This document shows, piece by piece, positions 16,759 through 26,957 of a DNA stretch of 64,000 bases. A program made the translations under genes and the position numbers. Each line of letters opens with the position of its first letter. Within the stretch, counting starts at the first letter, position 1. This stretch comes from Streptomyces pristinaespiralis (GTDB taxonomy: Bacteria; Actinomycetota; Actinomycetes; Streptomycetales; Streptomycetaceae): contig NZ_CP011340.1 in assembly GCF_001278075.1 (NCBI RefSeq), positions 1,240,001 through 1,304,000 on the forward strand, given 5' to 3'. The notes under the pieces were generated by a model. It ran no database searches. It was not told where the DNA came from and saw nothing but the letters and a program-made list of their open reading frames with translations.

Positions 16759-17010
16759 TCAGCGGGCCGTGCGCTTGAGGCGGTGGCGCTCCTTCTCGGA
16801 GAGGCCGCCCCAGACGCCGAACCTCTCGTCGTGAGTCAGCGCGTACTCCAGGCAGGCCACCCGGCCCTCGCACGCTCCGCAGAGCTGCTTGGCCTCACGG
16901 GTGGAGGAGCCGGGGGCCGGGAAGAAGAACTCGGGACCGGCCTGGGCGCACAATGCGCTCTCCTGCCAGGAGAGTTCGTGCTCGGTGGTGATCGTGGTGT
17001 TGATCGGCAT
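16759..17010 (-). CDS. WhiB-family iron-sulfur transcriptional regulator
   Basis: An 83-residue protein with the four cluster-binding cysteines Cys21, Cys44, Cys47 (CGAC) and Cys53, then the GVWGG turn (residues 65-69) and a basic C-terminal helix KERHRLKRTAR. WhiB-like proteins hold a [4Fe-4S] cluster, bind region 4 of the principal sigma factor and act in development or redox response. The ATG at 17010 gives the usual compact size. Upstream on the minus strand lie TTGACC and TTGACA hexamers (17031-17052) that may be its promoter. I cannot assign which Wbl paralogue it is. Confidence 0.93.
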   Translation of the reverse strand: MPINTTITTEHELSWQESALCAQAGPEFFFPAPGSSTREAKQLCGACEGRVACLEYALTHDERFGVWGGLSEKERHRLKRTAR

Positions 17011-17080
17011 GCGGGACACGCTGCCCGGTGCCGATAAACATCGTGTCAACGAACGGTCAACGTCGGCCCTTACGGGTGGG

Positions 17081-17887
17081 TCAGGCAGGCCGGTCCTGCG
17101 GCATGAAATTCCTGACGACGGCGAAGCGCGCGCCTGCCGGATCCGCCAGTTTGGCGTACTGTCCGACGCCCTCCACGTCGACGGGTGCCAGCCGGATCTC
17201 CGCGCCGAGCTCCTGCGCCCTGGCCACCGAGGCGTCACAGTCCTCGACGGCGAAATACGGCAGCCAGTAGGGTCCGCCCGGGGCCTCGAGCGGATCGGCG
17301 TTCAGCGGCAGGACGCCGGCGAACGTGGCGTCCTGCGCCGCGCCGCCGGGGCGGACCATGGTGTAGGTACCGCTGCCGTCCGGCATGGGCATCGCGGTGG
17401 CCTGCCAGCCGAAGACGTCGCCGTAGTGCTCCAGGGCGGAGCCGGGGTCCGGCGTGAACAGCTCGAGCCAGGACAGGGCGCCCAGCTCGCTGACCCGGTC
17501 GAGTCCCTTGTTCCGGCCCGGTTCCCAGCCGGCGAAGGCCGCGCCCGCCGGGTCGAGGGCGACCGTCATCCGCCCTTGGCCGAGGACGTCCACCGGCCGG
17601 ACCACGACGCTTCCGCCGCGCTGCTCCACGGCCTTCACCACGGCGTCGGCGTCGGGGGTCTGGAAGTAGACGTTCCAGCTCGCCGGTCCCTGCTCCGGCG
17701 GCACGCTCGTCACGGCCGCGACCGTCCGCCCGTCGAGCTGGAACACGCCGTAGCCGCCCGCGTCCGGTCCCGCCGACGCGAACGTCCAGCCGAACAGCCC
17801 GCCGTAGAACACCTTGGCGGCCTCGACGTCGGGCGTGCCGAGGTCGATCCAGTTCGGCGAACCGGTGACGTAGGGAGCGCTGAGCAC
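17081..17887 (-). CDS. VOC-family protein with two glyoxalase-like domains
   Basis: A 268-residue protein made of two vicinal-oxygen-chelate halves: residues 1-130 (PNWIDLGTPDVEAAKVFYGGLFGWTF) and 131-268 (LSWLELFTPDPGSALEHYGDVFGWQA). Such two-domain forms are common in Streptomyces and often lie near WhiB or stress genes. The usual metal ligands are only partly obvious, so enzymatic activity is not certain; some members are resistance or ligand-binding proteins. The ATG at 17887 follows GAAGGAGG. Confidence 0.88.
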   Translation of the reverse strand: MLSAPYVTGSPNWIDLGTPDVEAAKVFYGGLFGWTFASAGPDAGGYGVFQLDGRTVAAVTSVPPEQGPASWNVYFQTPDADAVVKAVEQRGGSVVVRPVDVLGQGRMTVALDPAGAAFAGWEPGRNKGLDRVSELGALSWLELFTPDPGSALEHYGDVFGWQATAMPMPDGSGTYTMVRPGGAAQDATFAGVLPLNADPLEAPGGPYWLPYFAVEDCDASVARAQELGAEIRLAPVDVEGVGQYAKLADPAGARFAVVRNFMPQDRPA

Positions 17888-18152
17888 GGGTCCTCCTTCG
17901 GGTACGGCCGCCGTCGGTCCCCGAGTCTGCTACCGATCCCGCCCGAAACCTCCACGGCGCGCCCGGCGAAATCACCGCGCGCCGCACAAGTGCGTTGCGG
18001 CGGCGAGACGTCCTCCGGCAGGATCCGTGTCCATGACGACCAGAAAGGCCCATGGCGCCTAGGCCCTTGAAGCCGCCGGCCCCGGCCCGCGCGCCGCCGG
18101 ACCGTGTGCACCGCCGCCCGAGTCCGCACACGTCCCCGCCCAGGAGTACCCC

Positions 18153-19019
18153 ATGGACGCCATGTCCCTCGTCCCCTATGCCCGGTTGCCGCGCGCCCAC
18201 GCGCGAGGCGAGATCCTTGACAGCACCGTGGACGCCTTCGGGCGCGCGCACTGGCTGTCTGGCCGCCGCCGGGACGACCGCCCCTATGACGCCACCGTCG
18301 TCACCGTCGATGACGGTCAGGTCCAGGAGACCCGTCTGAGCGCCGTGACGGCCCGTAGTCCGCGGCTCGACGCGCTGCCGGACGGCGGCTTCGTGGTCGC
18401 GGACGCGCTGCGCCGCGGCAGCGACGACCACGTCCAGGTGTTCGACGCGCTGGGCAGGCCGTCCTGGGCCTTCGCGGTCGGCCACGCGATCTCGCACCTC
18501 CTCACCGACGAGTCGGGGCACCTGTGGGTCGGCCACAGCGACAGCGGCATCTTCGGCCACGACCCGCTGAGCGCACCCGGAGTGCGCCGCTGGTCGTCCA
18601 CCGGTGAGGCGCTGTGGGCGCTCGCACCGGCGTCGGACATCGGGCTCGTCGCGGACTGCTACGCCCTCAATGTGGACGGGGACACGGCCTGGGCGTACCT
18701 GTACACCGACTGGCCGCTGCTGCGGATCCGCGACCGGGATCCGGTGCGGGTGCGGAGCACCGGTGTCGCGGGGGCGTATGCCGTGGCGGTGCACGGCGGC
18801 GGTGCCGCCCTCTTCGGCGGGTACGGGGACGACGCCGACCGGCTCGTCCTGTGCACCCTCACCGGCACCGCCGCCGAGTCCTGGACAATCACCTCACTCG
18901 TCCGGCCCGACGGATCTCCGATCGGCCGCCGCCGGGTGGTGTGCCGCGGCCCGCGCATCTATGTGCAGGCCGCGCCGTGCACCGCGTGGGAGGTGTGGGA
19001 CCTGAGCGCGCCGGCCTAG
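18153..19019 (+). CDS. Conserved hypothetical protein, beta-propeller-like
   Basis: A 288-residue protein without signal peptide or membrane segment. Its repeated beta-strand blades (for example [44 protein letters not shown]) suggest a propeller of the SMP-30/strictosidine-synthase type, but I see no metal-binding signature and do not recognise the family. ATG 18153 follows an AGGAG site. The 265 bases upstream separate it from the VOC gene and hold no other gene. Its last four bases (CTAG, 19016-19019) also contain the stop codon of the convergent laccase gene. Confidence 0.75.
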   Translation: MDAMSLVPYARLPRAHARGEILDSTVDAFGRAHWLSGRRRDDRPYDATVVTVDDGQVQETRLSAVTARSPRLDALPDGGFVVADALRRGSDDHVQVFDALGRPSWAFAVGHAISHLLTDESGHLWVGHSDSGIFGHDPLSAPGVRRWSSTGEALWALAPASDIGLVADCYALNVDGDTAWAYLYTDWPLLRIRDRDPVRVRSTGVAGAYAVAVHGGGAALFGGYGDDADRLVLCTLTGTAAESWTITSLVRPDGSPIGRRRVVCRGPRIYVQAAPCTAWEVWDLSAPA

Positions 19020-20008
19020 TGGTCGTGGCCCTCCTCGGACGTGGGATGGTGCGGCTCGTACCCGGGGATCGTGCCGTCCTCCTTGGCGACGAGGAACAGC
19101 CCGGCCATGCCCATGTCCGAGTGGCTCTGGACGTGGCAGTGGTACATCCACGCGCCCGGGCCCACGTGTTCGCCCGCGATCACCTGGAAGCCGAAGGAGT
19201 CCGCCGGGCCGGTGATCTTGTTGTCGATCACCCGGCTGACGTCCTCGGGACCCGACAGCAGGCCGGTCCGGTTGTCCGCCCAGCGGTGACCGTGCATATG
19301 GAACGTGTGGTAGTACTCGCCGTGCGTGATCATGATGATCTCGACCCGGTCCCCCACCGTGGCAAGGAAGTTGGGCGGGTCGGCCGCGGGCCGGTTGTTG
19401 ATCGTCATGTCGTTGAAGACGATGGTGAACTGCTTGTCGGGAAGGATGTCGTCCTTCCTGCGCACCACCATCGGACCGTAGAGGCCCTTGCGGATGCCGC
19501 CGGTGCCGTGATCCGTGCCGACGACATGGTCGTGGTAGTGCCAGTAACCCGCGCTGCCCGGCCGCCAGGTGCCGTCCGCGCGGCGGCCGGGTGCGTGGGT
19601 GCGCCAGGTGTAGGTGCGGGTGGCGCCCGGCTCGACATGGCTGCGGCTCATCTTCGTGCCGTCGTTGGAGATGTCGTAGTCGACGCCGTGCGGATGCAGG
19701 CTGACCGGCACGTCCATCAGGTTCTCGAACTCGATGTGCAGCGTGTCGCCCTCGACGAGTTCGATCAGCGGCCCGGGGACGGTGGCCTTGCCCTTCTCGA
19801 GGCCGTAGCCCATCGATCCGTCGGCCCGTTTCTCGGCGTACATCTTGAGGTGGCGCACCTGACCGCCGGCCTGCGCGGTGCGGGGCGCGCCCTTCGCCGG
19901 GGCCGGCGCCGCGTTGGAGGCGGAAGTGATCGACAACGATGTCACGCCTGTCGCCGCCGCGGCCGCGCCGCCCGCGAGGAGACGCCGGTTGAAGCTCCGT
20001 CTGTCCAT
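19016..20008 (-). CDS. Small (two-domain) laccase, multicopper oxidase
   Basis: A 330-residue Tat-exported enzyme. The twin-arginine motif is [13 protein letters not shown] at residues 2-14. Copper-binding segments are [21 protein letters not shown] and [13 protein letters not shown], the full set for the type 1 and trinuclear centres. With only two cupredoxin domains it matches the S. coelicolor small laccase (SLAC), which works as a trimer and oxidises phenols with O2. The ATG at 20008 follows GGAGAG. It is divergent from the ThuA gene and convergent with the propeller gene, with overlapping stop codons. Confidence 0.95.
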   Translation of the reverse strand: MDRRSFNRRLLAGGAAAAATGVTSLSITSASNAAPAPAKGAPRTAQAGGQVRHLKMYAEKRADGSMGYGLEKGKATVPGPLIELVEGDTLHIEFENLMDVPVSLHPHGVDYDISNDGTKMSRSHVEPGATRTYTWRTHAPGRRADGTWRPGSAGYWHYHDHVVGTDHGTGGIRKGLYGPMVVRRKDDILPDKQFTIVFNDMTINNRPAADPPNFLATVGDRVEIIMITHGEYYHTFHMHGHRWADNRTGLLSGPEDVSRVIDNKITGPADSFGFQVIAGEHVGPGAWMYHCHVQSHSDMGMAGLFLVAKEDGTIPGYEPHHPTSEEGHDH

Positions 20009-20135
20009 GTCGAACTCTCCAGTCGTCGGCAGAGATTGACGGGGCGTCGTGACCCCGGGGACGGCCACACGGTAGCCGGGTGATCCTCGTTTATCCACGG
20101 TCAGGACAAAGTTCGTCGTATTGCAGTCATACCTA

Positions 20136-20164
20136 TTGGCGAACCGCAAAAAGAGGTCTAGCTT
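20136..20164 (+). promoter_or_regulatory. Probable promoter of the ThuA-dehydrogenase/cupredoxin operon
   Basis: TTGGCG (20136-20141), a 17-base spacer and TAGCTT (20159-20164), 40 bases before the ATG at 20204. The surrounding A/T content is well above its neighbours. Confidence 0.55.
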
Positions 20165-20203
20165 CAACGGCTGTTGTTGTGACCACAGAGGGGTGGGTGA
20201 CCC

Positions 20204-22696
20204 ATGCAGCGCGCACCACATCACAGGTCCGGAAGAACGAGATCCCGAAAGCGCCTCCTGGCAGCGGCACTCGGCGTCGGCGCCATGACCGCGTCGCTGC
20301 TCGGCAGCGGCAGTATCGCCAGCGCCGAGCCGTATCCGAAGCCACCGGCGACAACGTTGTCCCTGCCCTCGCCGCCGGGTGGCGCGAACGTGAGGGTGCT
20401 CGTCTTCCACGGCTCCGCCACCGCGGAGTCGCCGGCCGTCTAGGCCGGCATCGCCGCGATCGAGACGATCGGACTCACCGGCCCCGCCGCGAGCCGGTTC
20501 AGGACGGTGGCCACCGACGATCCCGCGGTGTTCACCAACGCCAAACAGCTCGGCCGGTACAACGCGGTCGTGTTCCTGACCGGCGGCGGCGACGTGCTCG
20601 ACCCCGAGCAGGAGGCGGGCCTCGAGGCCTATCTGGAGGCGGGCGGCGGATTCGTCGGCATCCACGAAGCCGCGCGCACCGAGCCGTACTCCGACTGGTT
20701 CACCGGTCTGATCGGCGCCCGGCCCACGGGCGCCCCCAGCAGCACCCAGCGCGCCGTCGTCGAGGTGGGCGACCGCGTGCATCCGGCCACCAAGTCGCTG
20801 CCCCTGCAGTGGAAGCGGCCCGACAAGTGGTTCAACTGGGCGGAGAACCCGTCGGGCAAGGTGCACACGGTGGCCCGGGTGAAGGAGAACTCCTACACGC
20901 CGGCCGCCAAGGGCAACGGCTGGGACCATCCGATCTCCTGGTGCCGTGACTACGACGGCGGCCGCTCCTTCTACACCGGCATGGGCGGCACGGCCGACAG
21001 CTTCGCGGAGACCGACTTCCGCGACCATCTGCGCGGCGCGCTCGCCTGGACGACCCGTATCTCCCAGGCCGACTGCAAGGCGACGATCGACGCCAACTAC
21101 ACGGCCGAGCGGGTCACCCAGGCCAACCAGCCAGGCCAGAACGACCAGATCGGCGAACCGCACGGGCTGGTCGTCGCCCCCGACGGCCGCGTGCTGTACA
21201 TCGGGCGCGGCGGCGCCGACTCCTCCCGGCCGGTCGTCACCGACTGGAACAACCCCGACATCGGCAAGGGCCAGGGCGAGATCCACGTCTACGACCCGAA
21301 GACCAAGAAGGTCTCCAAGGCCGGCGCGCTGACGGTCTTCGGCAACAAGGGCGGCGGCGACGAACTGGTCAAGAACGAGGAGGGGCTGCTCGGCATCGAG
21401 CTGGACCCGGACTTCATGACCAACGGCTGGGTGTACCTGCACTACACACCCCACTCGGAGATCGACCGCGAGACCCACATGGCCGAGCGCCGGGTGTCCC
21501 GCTTCACGCTCGACCTGGCCACCAACCGGCTGGACCTGGCGAGCGAGAAGGTGCTGCTCGACTGGCCGGTGCAGATCCACAGCTGCTGCCACGCGGGCGG
21601 CGGCATGGCCTGGGACTCCAAGGGCAACCTCTACATCGCCACCGGCGACAACAACTCGTCCGGGTTCAGCGGTGGTTACTCGGGCAACAACCCGCAGCCG
21701 AACTTCAAGGGCGTGTCCTTCGCCGACGCGCGCCGCACCGCGGGCAACACCAACAACCTCAACGGCAAGATCCTGCGGATCCACCCCGAGGACGACGGGA
21801 CGTACACCCTCCCCGAGGGCAATCTGTTCACGGGCGAGGAGACGGCCGAGGGCGGCGGCAAGACCCGCGGCGAGATCTATGTGATGGGCGTGCGCAACCC
21901 GGCACGCATCTTCGTCGACAAGCAGACGGACATCCTCTACGCCGGCTGGGTCGGCCCGGACGCAGGCGCCCCCTCGACGACCTGGGGTCCGGCCAAGTAC
22001 GACACCTTCGCCGCCATCACCGAGGCCGGCAACCACGGCTGGCCGTACTGCATGGGCAACAACCAGCCCTACCGCGACCGCAATCTGCCCGACCCGGCCC
22101 AGCCGCTCGGCTGGTACGACTGCGACGCGCCGAAGAACGAGTCGCCGAACAACGACGGTCTGGTGAACCTGCCGCCCGTCACGCCGAACACCATCTGGTA
22201 CTCGCCGCAGGGCGGCGGCGTGGACTACCCGCGTGACGCGAACGGCATCCCCAGCTACAAGCAGGAGGAGCAGAAGCTGCTGCTGCCGTGGCTCAAGGGA
22301 GGCGGCCAGGCCACCATGAACGGCCCCGTCTACCGCTTCGACGCGGCCGGCGACTCGGCGGTCAAGTGGCCCGCGTACTGGGACGGCAAGTGGTTCGTCG
22401 GCGACTTCTACGACGGCGACCAGCCGCGGCACGCGGTGCTGACCGATCCGAGGACGGTCGGCAAGGGCGGCCTTCCGGTGCACGCCGAGTCGCTCAAGAA
22501 GATCATCCCGACCGGCACCGGCGGTATCCGCAACCTCATGGACTGGAAGTTCGCGCCCGACGGGTCGCTGTACGTCCTGGACTACGGGCGCGGCTTCTTC
22601 ACCTCCGACTCCAACTCCGCGCTGTGGCGCGTGACGTACAAGGGCGGCGGGGCGACCCCGGCCGCGGACCAGCTGGCGAGGAAGGCGGAGCAGTGA
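20204..22696 (+). pseudogene. ThuA-PQQ-type sugar dehydrogenase fusion interrupted by an in-frame amber codon
   Basis: One frame of 831 codons reads a signal peptide (residues 1-42), a ThuA domain (about 58-290) and a soluble glucose/sorbosone-dehydrogenase propeller (about 315-830; [37 protein letters not shown]). Codon 80 (20441-20443) is TAG, inside the first ThuA strand-helix unit, between ATAESPAV and [10 protein letters not shown], which homologues join with one sense codon. No other lesion occurs. The first start after the stop is GTG 20507, which would give a 729-residue product without signal peptide and with a damaged ThuA domain. Causes may be a nonsense mutation, a sequencing error or readthrough. 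It is coupled to the next gene by GTGA. Confidence 0.8.
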
Positions 22697-24915
22697 CCCT
22701 GAGACACAGAACCGCGAGCGTGTGGACGGCCTTGCTGGCCGCCGTGGCGATGGTGGTCGGGCTGATGTCCGCCGCCGCGTACGGCAAGAGCGACGACAGC
22801 CGCACGAACGCCCCGCAGGCCGCCGCGGAACAGGTCCTGACCTGGACCGCGGGTGACCCCATCGACCGCTACCTGTCGTTCCCGACCACCGCGGTGGCCG
22901 GTCCCGCGACGATCGTCTTCGAGAACAGCACGGCCACCGGGAACACCACCGGGATGCCGCACACCCTGACGTTCTCGGTCTCCGACGTCGAGTTCAACAA
23001 CGACGTCCAGCTGAACATCCTGGCCAACCCGAACGACGACATGGGAGGCAAGCACACCGCCCAGGTCAACCTGACCGAGGGCCGGTACTTCTACCACTGC
23101 ACCATCCCCGGCCACGGCTCCATGCAGGGCATCCTGACCGTCACCGCGGGCAGCGGTGAGGACACCACCGCTCCCGTGACGACGGCGAAGGTGGACGGCG
23201 ACAAGAACGCCGACGGCGCCTACATCGGCCAGGCCGCGGTCACCCTCGCGGCGACCGACGAGGGCGCGGGCGTCGACAAGATCGAGTACGCGCTCGGCGC
23301 CGACGGCCCGTGGCAGCCGTACACGGCGCCCGTCGTCGTCGACCAGGTCGGGGACCACACCCTCCGCTACCGGGCCTACGACAAGGCGGGCAACGTCGAG
23401 GCGGAGAAGTCCGTCGCCTTCACCGTCGCGCCGCCGCCCACCGACGACACCACCGCACCGGAGACCTCGGCCACGGTGAGCGGGGAGAAGGACGACCAGG
23501 GCCGGTACCTGGGGATGGCCACGGTCACCGTGACCGCCTCCGACACGGGCTCCGGCGTGAACACCGTCGAGTACGCGCTCGGTGCCGGCGCCTGGCAGCC
23601 GTACACCGCCCCGGTGATGGTCCACGAGTCGGGTGCGCACACCGTCAGGTACCGCGCCACCGACAAGGCGGGCAACGCCGCGGCCGAGAAGTCCGTCGAC
23701 TTCACGATCGTCGAACCGCCGGCCGAGGACAAGGAGCCGCCGCAGACCACGGCGGGGATCTCCGGCGACCAGAACTCCGACGGCGCCTACATCGGCCGGG
23801 CCACCGTGACGGTCGTCGCGGTCGACTCCGGCGGCTCCGGCGTCGACAAGGTCGAGTACTCCCTCGACGGCGGCCCCTACCTCACCTACACGGCTCCGGT
23901 CGTCGTCGACCGGGTCGGCTACCACACGGTCCTGTACCGGGCCACCGACAAGGCGGGCAACACCTCGCAGGCGAAGAGCCTGGCGTTCTCGGTCGCGGAG
24001 GGCGGCGGCGTCCCCGCGCCCACGTGCCCCGAGTACGACGAGCGCGCGACCGTCATCGTCGGCACGGTCGACACCGGCATCCCGAACCGTATGACGGGCA
24101 GCCGCTGCACCATCAACGAGCTGATCGAGGACGAGAAGGACTGGTCGTCGCACGCGCTGTTCCTCAAGCACGTGGACGAGGTCCTCGACCGGCTCCTCGA
24201 CGAAGGCGTCATCGACAGCCGTGAGCACCGGAAGATCACCCGCGCGGCCAGGGAGTCGGGCATCGGCAAGCCGGGTCAGACCAATGGATACCGCGACATC
24301 TTCGACGGCACCGAGGAGACCTTCGCCAAGTGGCAGCACGTCGGCGGCGGCAAGTTCTCGCTGACCGAGGACGGGGCCATGACCAGCAGCACCACGGTGC
24401 CGGGCATGGGCATGCTGTGGTTCCCGCAGCGGCAGTACGGAGACTTCTCGCTCAAGCTCCAGTGGCGCGACGACGCCCCCGGCGCCGGCAACGCCAACGG
24501 CGGTGTCTTCGTACGCTTCCCGTACGTCCACGACAACCCGGAGGAGACCCGTCCGGAGTGGGTCGCCATCAAGTACGGCCATGAGGTGCAGATCCTGGAC
24601 CGTCCCGACGGCGACATGTACAAGACCGGTTCCGTCTACGGCTTCGACCGCGTCGGCCTCGGCGGCGCGGGCGTGACGCCGAAGGGCACCTGGAACGACT
24701 ACGAGATCCGGGTGGAGGGCCAGCACTACTCGGTCTTCCGCAACGGCAAGCTGATCAACGAGTTCGACAACACCGGCGGTCAGGTCTTCCAGCCGCCGCG
24801 GTCGGACGACCCGGGCACGGACGGCCGCCGCTACGCGACCGGCTACGTCGGCCTCCAGGTCCACGGCACGACGGACGTGATCTCCTACCGCAACATCAGG
24901 ATCAAGGAGTTCTGA
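22693..24915 (+). CDS. Secreted cupredoxin - Ig-like repeats - DUF1080 protein
   Basis: A 740-residue exported protein starting at GTG 22693, overlapping the previous stop by four bases. After a signal peptide (1-30) comes a plastocyanin-like domain (about 45-150) with a complete type 1 copper set: His90, Cys136, His141 and Met144. Three OmpL47/Ig-like repeats follow (about 155-250, 255-345, 350-440), each opening with a PxTTAxVxGD-type strand and ending YRATDKAGN. The C-terminus (about 530-740) is DUF1080, the lectin-like 3-keto-glycoside hydrolase fold ([24 protein letters not shown]). It may carry electrons and bind or cleave oxidised sugars outside the cell. Joint function with the dehydrogenase is inferred from coupling. 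Confidence 0.88.
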   Translation: MTLRHRTASVWTALLAAVAMVVGLMSAAAYGKSDDSRTNAPQAAAEQVLTWTAGDPIDRYLSFPTTAVAGPATIVFENSTATGNTTGMPHTLTFSVSDVEFNNDVQLNILANPNDDMGGKHTAQVNLTEGRYFYHCTIPGHGSMQGILTVTAGSGEDTTAPVTTAKVDGDKNADGAYIGQAAVTLAATDEGAGVDKIEYALGADGPWQPYTAPVVVDQVGDHTLRYRAYDKAGNVEAEKSVAFTVAPPPTDDTTAPETSATVSGEKDDQGRYLGMATVTVTASDTGSGVNTVEYALGAGAWQPYTAPVMVHESGAHTVRYRATDKAGNAAAEKSVDFTIVEPPAEDKEPPQTTAGISGDQNSDGAYIGRATVTVVAVDSGGSGVDKVEYSLDGGPYLTYTAPVVVDRVGYHTVLYRATDKAGNTSQAKSLAFSVAEGGGVPAPTCPEYDERATVIVGTVDTGIPNRMTGSRCTINELIEDEKDWSSHALFLKHVDEVLDRLLDEGVIDSREHRKITRAARESGIGKPGQTNGYRDIFDGTEETFAKWQHVGGGKFSLTEDGAMTSSTTVPGMGMLWFPQRQYGDFSLKLQWRDDAPGAGNANGGVFVRFPYVHDNPEETRPEWVAIKYGHEVQILDRPDGDMYKTGSVYGFDRVGLGGAGVTPKGTWNDYEIRVEGQHYSVFRNGKLINEFDNTGGQVFQPPRSDDPGTDGRRYATGYVGLQVHGTTDVISYRNIRIKEF

Positions 24916-24949
24916 TCCCTCTCGGGTGAGCCGTTCCGGCCCGCCCGGC

Positions 24950-24986
24950 CCGACTGCCCCACCGTCCACGGCGGTGGGGCAGTCGG
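24950..24986 (+). terminator. Strong terminator after the cupredoxin-DUF1080 gene
   Basis: A 15-base perfect stem, CCGACTGCCCCACCG (24950-24964) pairing with 24972-24986, around a seven-base loop. It lies 35 bases after the stop codon. Confidence 0.85.
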
Positions 24987-25123
24987 CTGTTCCGTCCGCG
25001 CCGCTACTGTGTCCCAGCGCGCTCGGGCCACGGTGATCCGGCGCCGGCCCTCCGTCGGGCCGGGGGCAGGTCCGCGGGCGCGGTCTGTGCGCCGACGGGA
25101 CGGACGACGAAGGAGTACGCAGG

Positions 25124-25810
25124 ATGACGGCAGTCATGACCATGAAGATCCCGCCGGTGAGGCTCAAGGACAGGGCGGGCGGGGGCGTCCCCGCCTGTGT
25201 CAGGAACGTGGTCGAGTTCAGCGACGGATCCGGGCAGCCCCGGCCGGTCGCGTACGTGGAGCGCGAACTTCCGCCCGGGGGCATACCCGCCTACCGCGCG
25301 GCGCGCGGCAGCGGTGCGCGCTCCTTCGTCCTGTGGGCCGACGAGAACCGCGGGAGCCGGGTGGCCACCGTGGTGACCGAGTCGGCGCACAACGGGGTGA
25401 CGACCTATCAGGTGCTGGGTGCGCAGGGCGAGATCATCGGCACGCTCGTCCGCGAGAAGGCACTCAGAGGCCGGGGGCTGCGGACCCGCTGGACGGTGCG
25501 ACAGCCGGGCCTGCCGGAAGCCGTCGGCCACAAGGGCCGGATCTTCTGGTGGTTCGTGTGCTGGCTGCTGTTCCCCATGATGCCGTTCCTCCTCGTGATC
25601 GCCGTCTTCGAGAACGGTGACGTCCCCCGCGGCCCCCGGCGCATCATGTGGCGTGCCGGCGGCCGCATGCCGCTGGAATTCAAGGCGTTCGGGGACAACC
25701 TGCGACTGGGCGCGCCGGAGGTGGACCTGCGGCTGGCGGCCGCTCTGCTGGCGCTGTTGCGTTCCTTCGACGGCTGGTTCCACAGGTCGTGGGACGACCG
25801 CAAGGACTGA
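25124..25810 (+). CDS. Hypothetical protein with one membrane segment
   Basis: A 228-residue protein I do not recognise. A soluble N-terminal part (1-135) of alternating strands (RSFVLWADENRGSRVATVV, TTYQVLGAQGEIIGTLV) recalls Tubby/LURP-one-like folds. A hydrophobic stretch IFWWFVCWLLFPMMPFLLVIAVF (about 139-161) follows, interrupting the C-terminal strands rather than ending the protein. The ATG at 25124 follows AAGGAG. It is monocistronic, between a terminator and the ole-like operon. No function can be assigned. Confidence 0.7.
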   Translation: MTAVMTMKIPPVRLKDRAGGGVPACVRNVVEFSDGSGQPRPVAYVERELPPGGIPAYRAARGSGARSFVLWADENRGSRVATVVTESAHNGVTTYQVLGAQGEIIGTLVREKALRGRGLRTRWTVRQPGLPEAVGHKGRIFWWFVCWLLFPMMPFLLVIAVFENGDVPRGPRRIMWRAGGRMPLEFKAFGDNLRLGAPEVDLRLAAALLALLRSFDGWFHRSWDDRKD

Positions 25811-25934
25811 GACCCGCCCACCCCCCACGGGTTCCGGCCGGGCCGACCAGGGCGCGAGCCTACTCAGCCGTGTCTGCCGGTAATTGAGCGCTCGTACTCA
25901 GGCGACGCCGATCACGGCCTGAAACCATCGCCTC

Positions 25935-26957
25935 ATGCTCAAACAAACGAGCGATCCGCGTCCGCGGGTCGGTATCACCGGCGTCGGCAGCGCACTTCCC
26001 GACGCGGTGCTGACATCGCACAGCCTGCAGCGCGAGGCGACCCGGCACATCGCCAAGTCCCTGCCCGGCACGCTGCTCGCCCAGGCCACCGGCATCGAGA
26101 GCCGGCGCGTCGCGGCGGGCGACGAGTACGCCTCGACGCTCGCCCTGCGCGCCGGCCGCCGGGCGCTGGCGAACGCGTCGCTCGGTCCGCACGACATCGA
26201 CCTCCTGGTCTTCGCCTCCGCGTCACGCGACATGGTGGAGCCCGCCACGGCGCACATCGTGCAGGCCGGGCTCGGCTCGCAGGCCCACGCCCTCGATGTC
26301 ACCAACGCCTGCAACAGCTTCGTCAACGGCATCGACGTCGCCCGCAGCACGATCCTGGCCGGCCGGGCGCGGCGCGCCCTGGTCCTCACGGGCGAGACCC
26401 CGACCCGTGCGATACGCCGCTCACCGGCCGACTTCGCCGAATTCCGGGACGGCTTCGCCGGCTACACCTTCGGCGACGCCGGCGCGGCCGTGGTCCTCGA
26501 AGCGGTGGACCGCGGGGGCATCCTCGACGTCGACACCGAGACGCACTCCGAGCACTGGGAGGTCGGCGGCATCCCCGGTGGAGGTTCCCGGCACCCGCGC
26601 GGCGACGAGCACACCTACTTCCGCGGCGACGGCCACGAACTGCGCGGCGTCTTCGAGAAGGTGGGCGCCTGTGTCGTGGAGCGGACACTGCACCGCGCCG
26701 GCCTCGACTGGGACGGCTTCGCCAGAGTGCTGGTGCACCAGGTGACCGTGCCGTACCTCGAGCGGTTCGCCGAGCTGACCGGCGTGCCCGAGGACAAGCT
26801 CGTGGTCACCGTCCCCGAGCTCGGCAACATCGCCAGTGCGAGCATCGGCGTGCAACTGGAGCGGGTGTACGGGGAACTGGCGGCGGGCGACCGGGTGCTG
26901 TTCGTCGGTCTCGGCGGCGGCATCAGCATCATGACGATGATCTGGGAGAAGTCGTGA
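25935..26957 (+). CDS. OleA-like thiolase-superfamily condensing enzyme (KAS III family)
   Basis: A 340-residue ketosynthase III-fold protein. The catalytic triad is Cys126 (DVTNACNSF), His268 (LVHQV) and Asn298 (LGNIAS). Glu102 in SRDMVEP lines up with the Glu117 base of Xanthomonas OleA (SRDYLEP), and the flanks (EPATAHIV; DVTNAC..FVNGIDVA) follow OleA more closely than FabH. OleA joins two acyl-CoAs head to head to give a 2-alkyl-3-ketoacid. It is the first gene of a compact five-gene set and its stop overlaps the glycosyltransferase GTG. Neither a good Shine-Dalgarno nor a -10 is obvious before ATG 25935. A FabH-like role in another natural-product route is the alternative. Confidence 0.82.
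   Translation: MLKQTSDPRPRVGITGVGSALPDAVLTSHSLQREATRHIAKSLPGTLLAQATGIESRRVAAGDEYASTLALRAGRRALANASLGPHDIDLLVFASASRDMVEPATAHIVQAGLGSQAHALDVTNACNSFVNGIDVARSTILAGRARRALVLTGETPTRAIRRSPADFAEFRDGFAGYTFGDAGAAVVLEAVDRGGILDVDTETHSEHWEVGGIPGGGSRHPRGDEHTYFRGDGHELRGVFEKVGACVVERTLHRAGLDWDGFARVLVHQVTVPYLERFAELTGVPEDKLVVTVPELGNIASASIGVQLERVYGELAAGDRVLFVGLGGGISIMTMIWEKS

Noticed and set aside
18044..18061. A tiny frame (MTTRKAHGA) before the propeller gene
   Set aside because: Nine codons with no good ribosome-binding site. Nothing supports translation.
19016..22483. An 1155-codon minus-strand frame
   Set aside because: Only the laccase part (20008-19016) is real. The remainder is antisense to the ThuA-dehydrogenase gene and has no domain.
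22582..25284. A 900-codon minus-strand frame opposite the cupredoxin-DUF1080 gene
   Set aside because: The translated sequence is Val/Arg/Asp-rich antisense with no motifs, while the plus strand has clear domains and codon bias.
25811..25934. Operator for the TetR protein upstream of the ole-like operon
   Set aside because: No match to TACATGCATGTA is present. The GAGCGCTC in this gap is short and unrelated.
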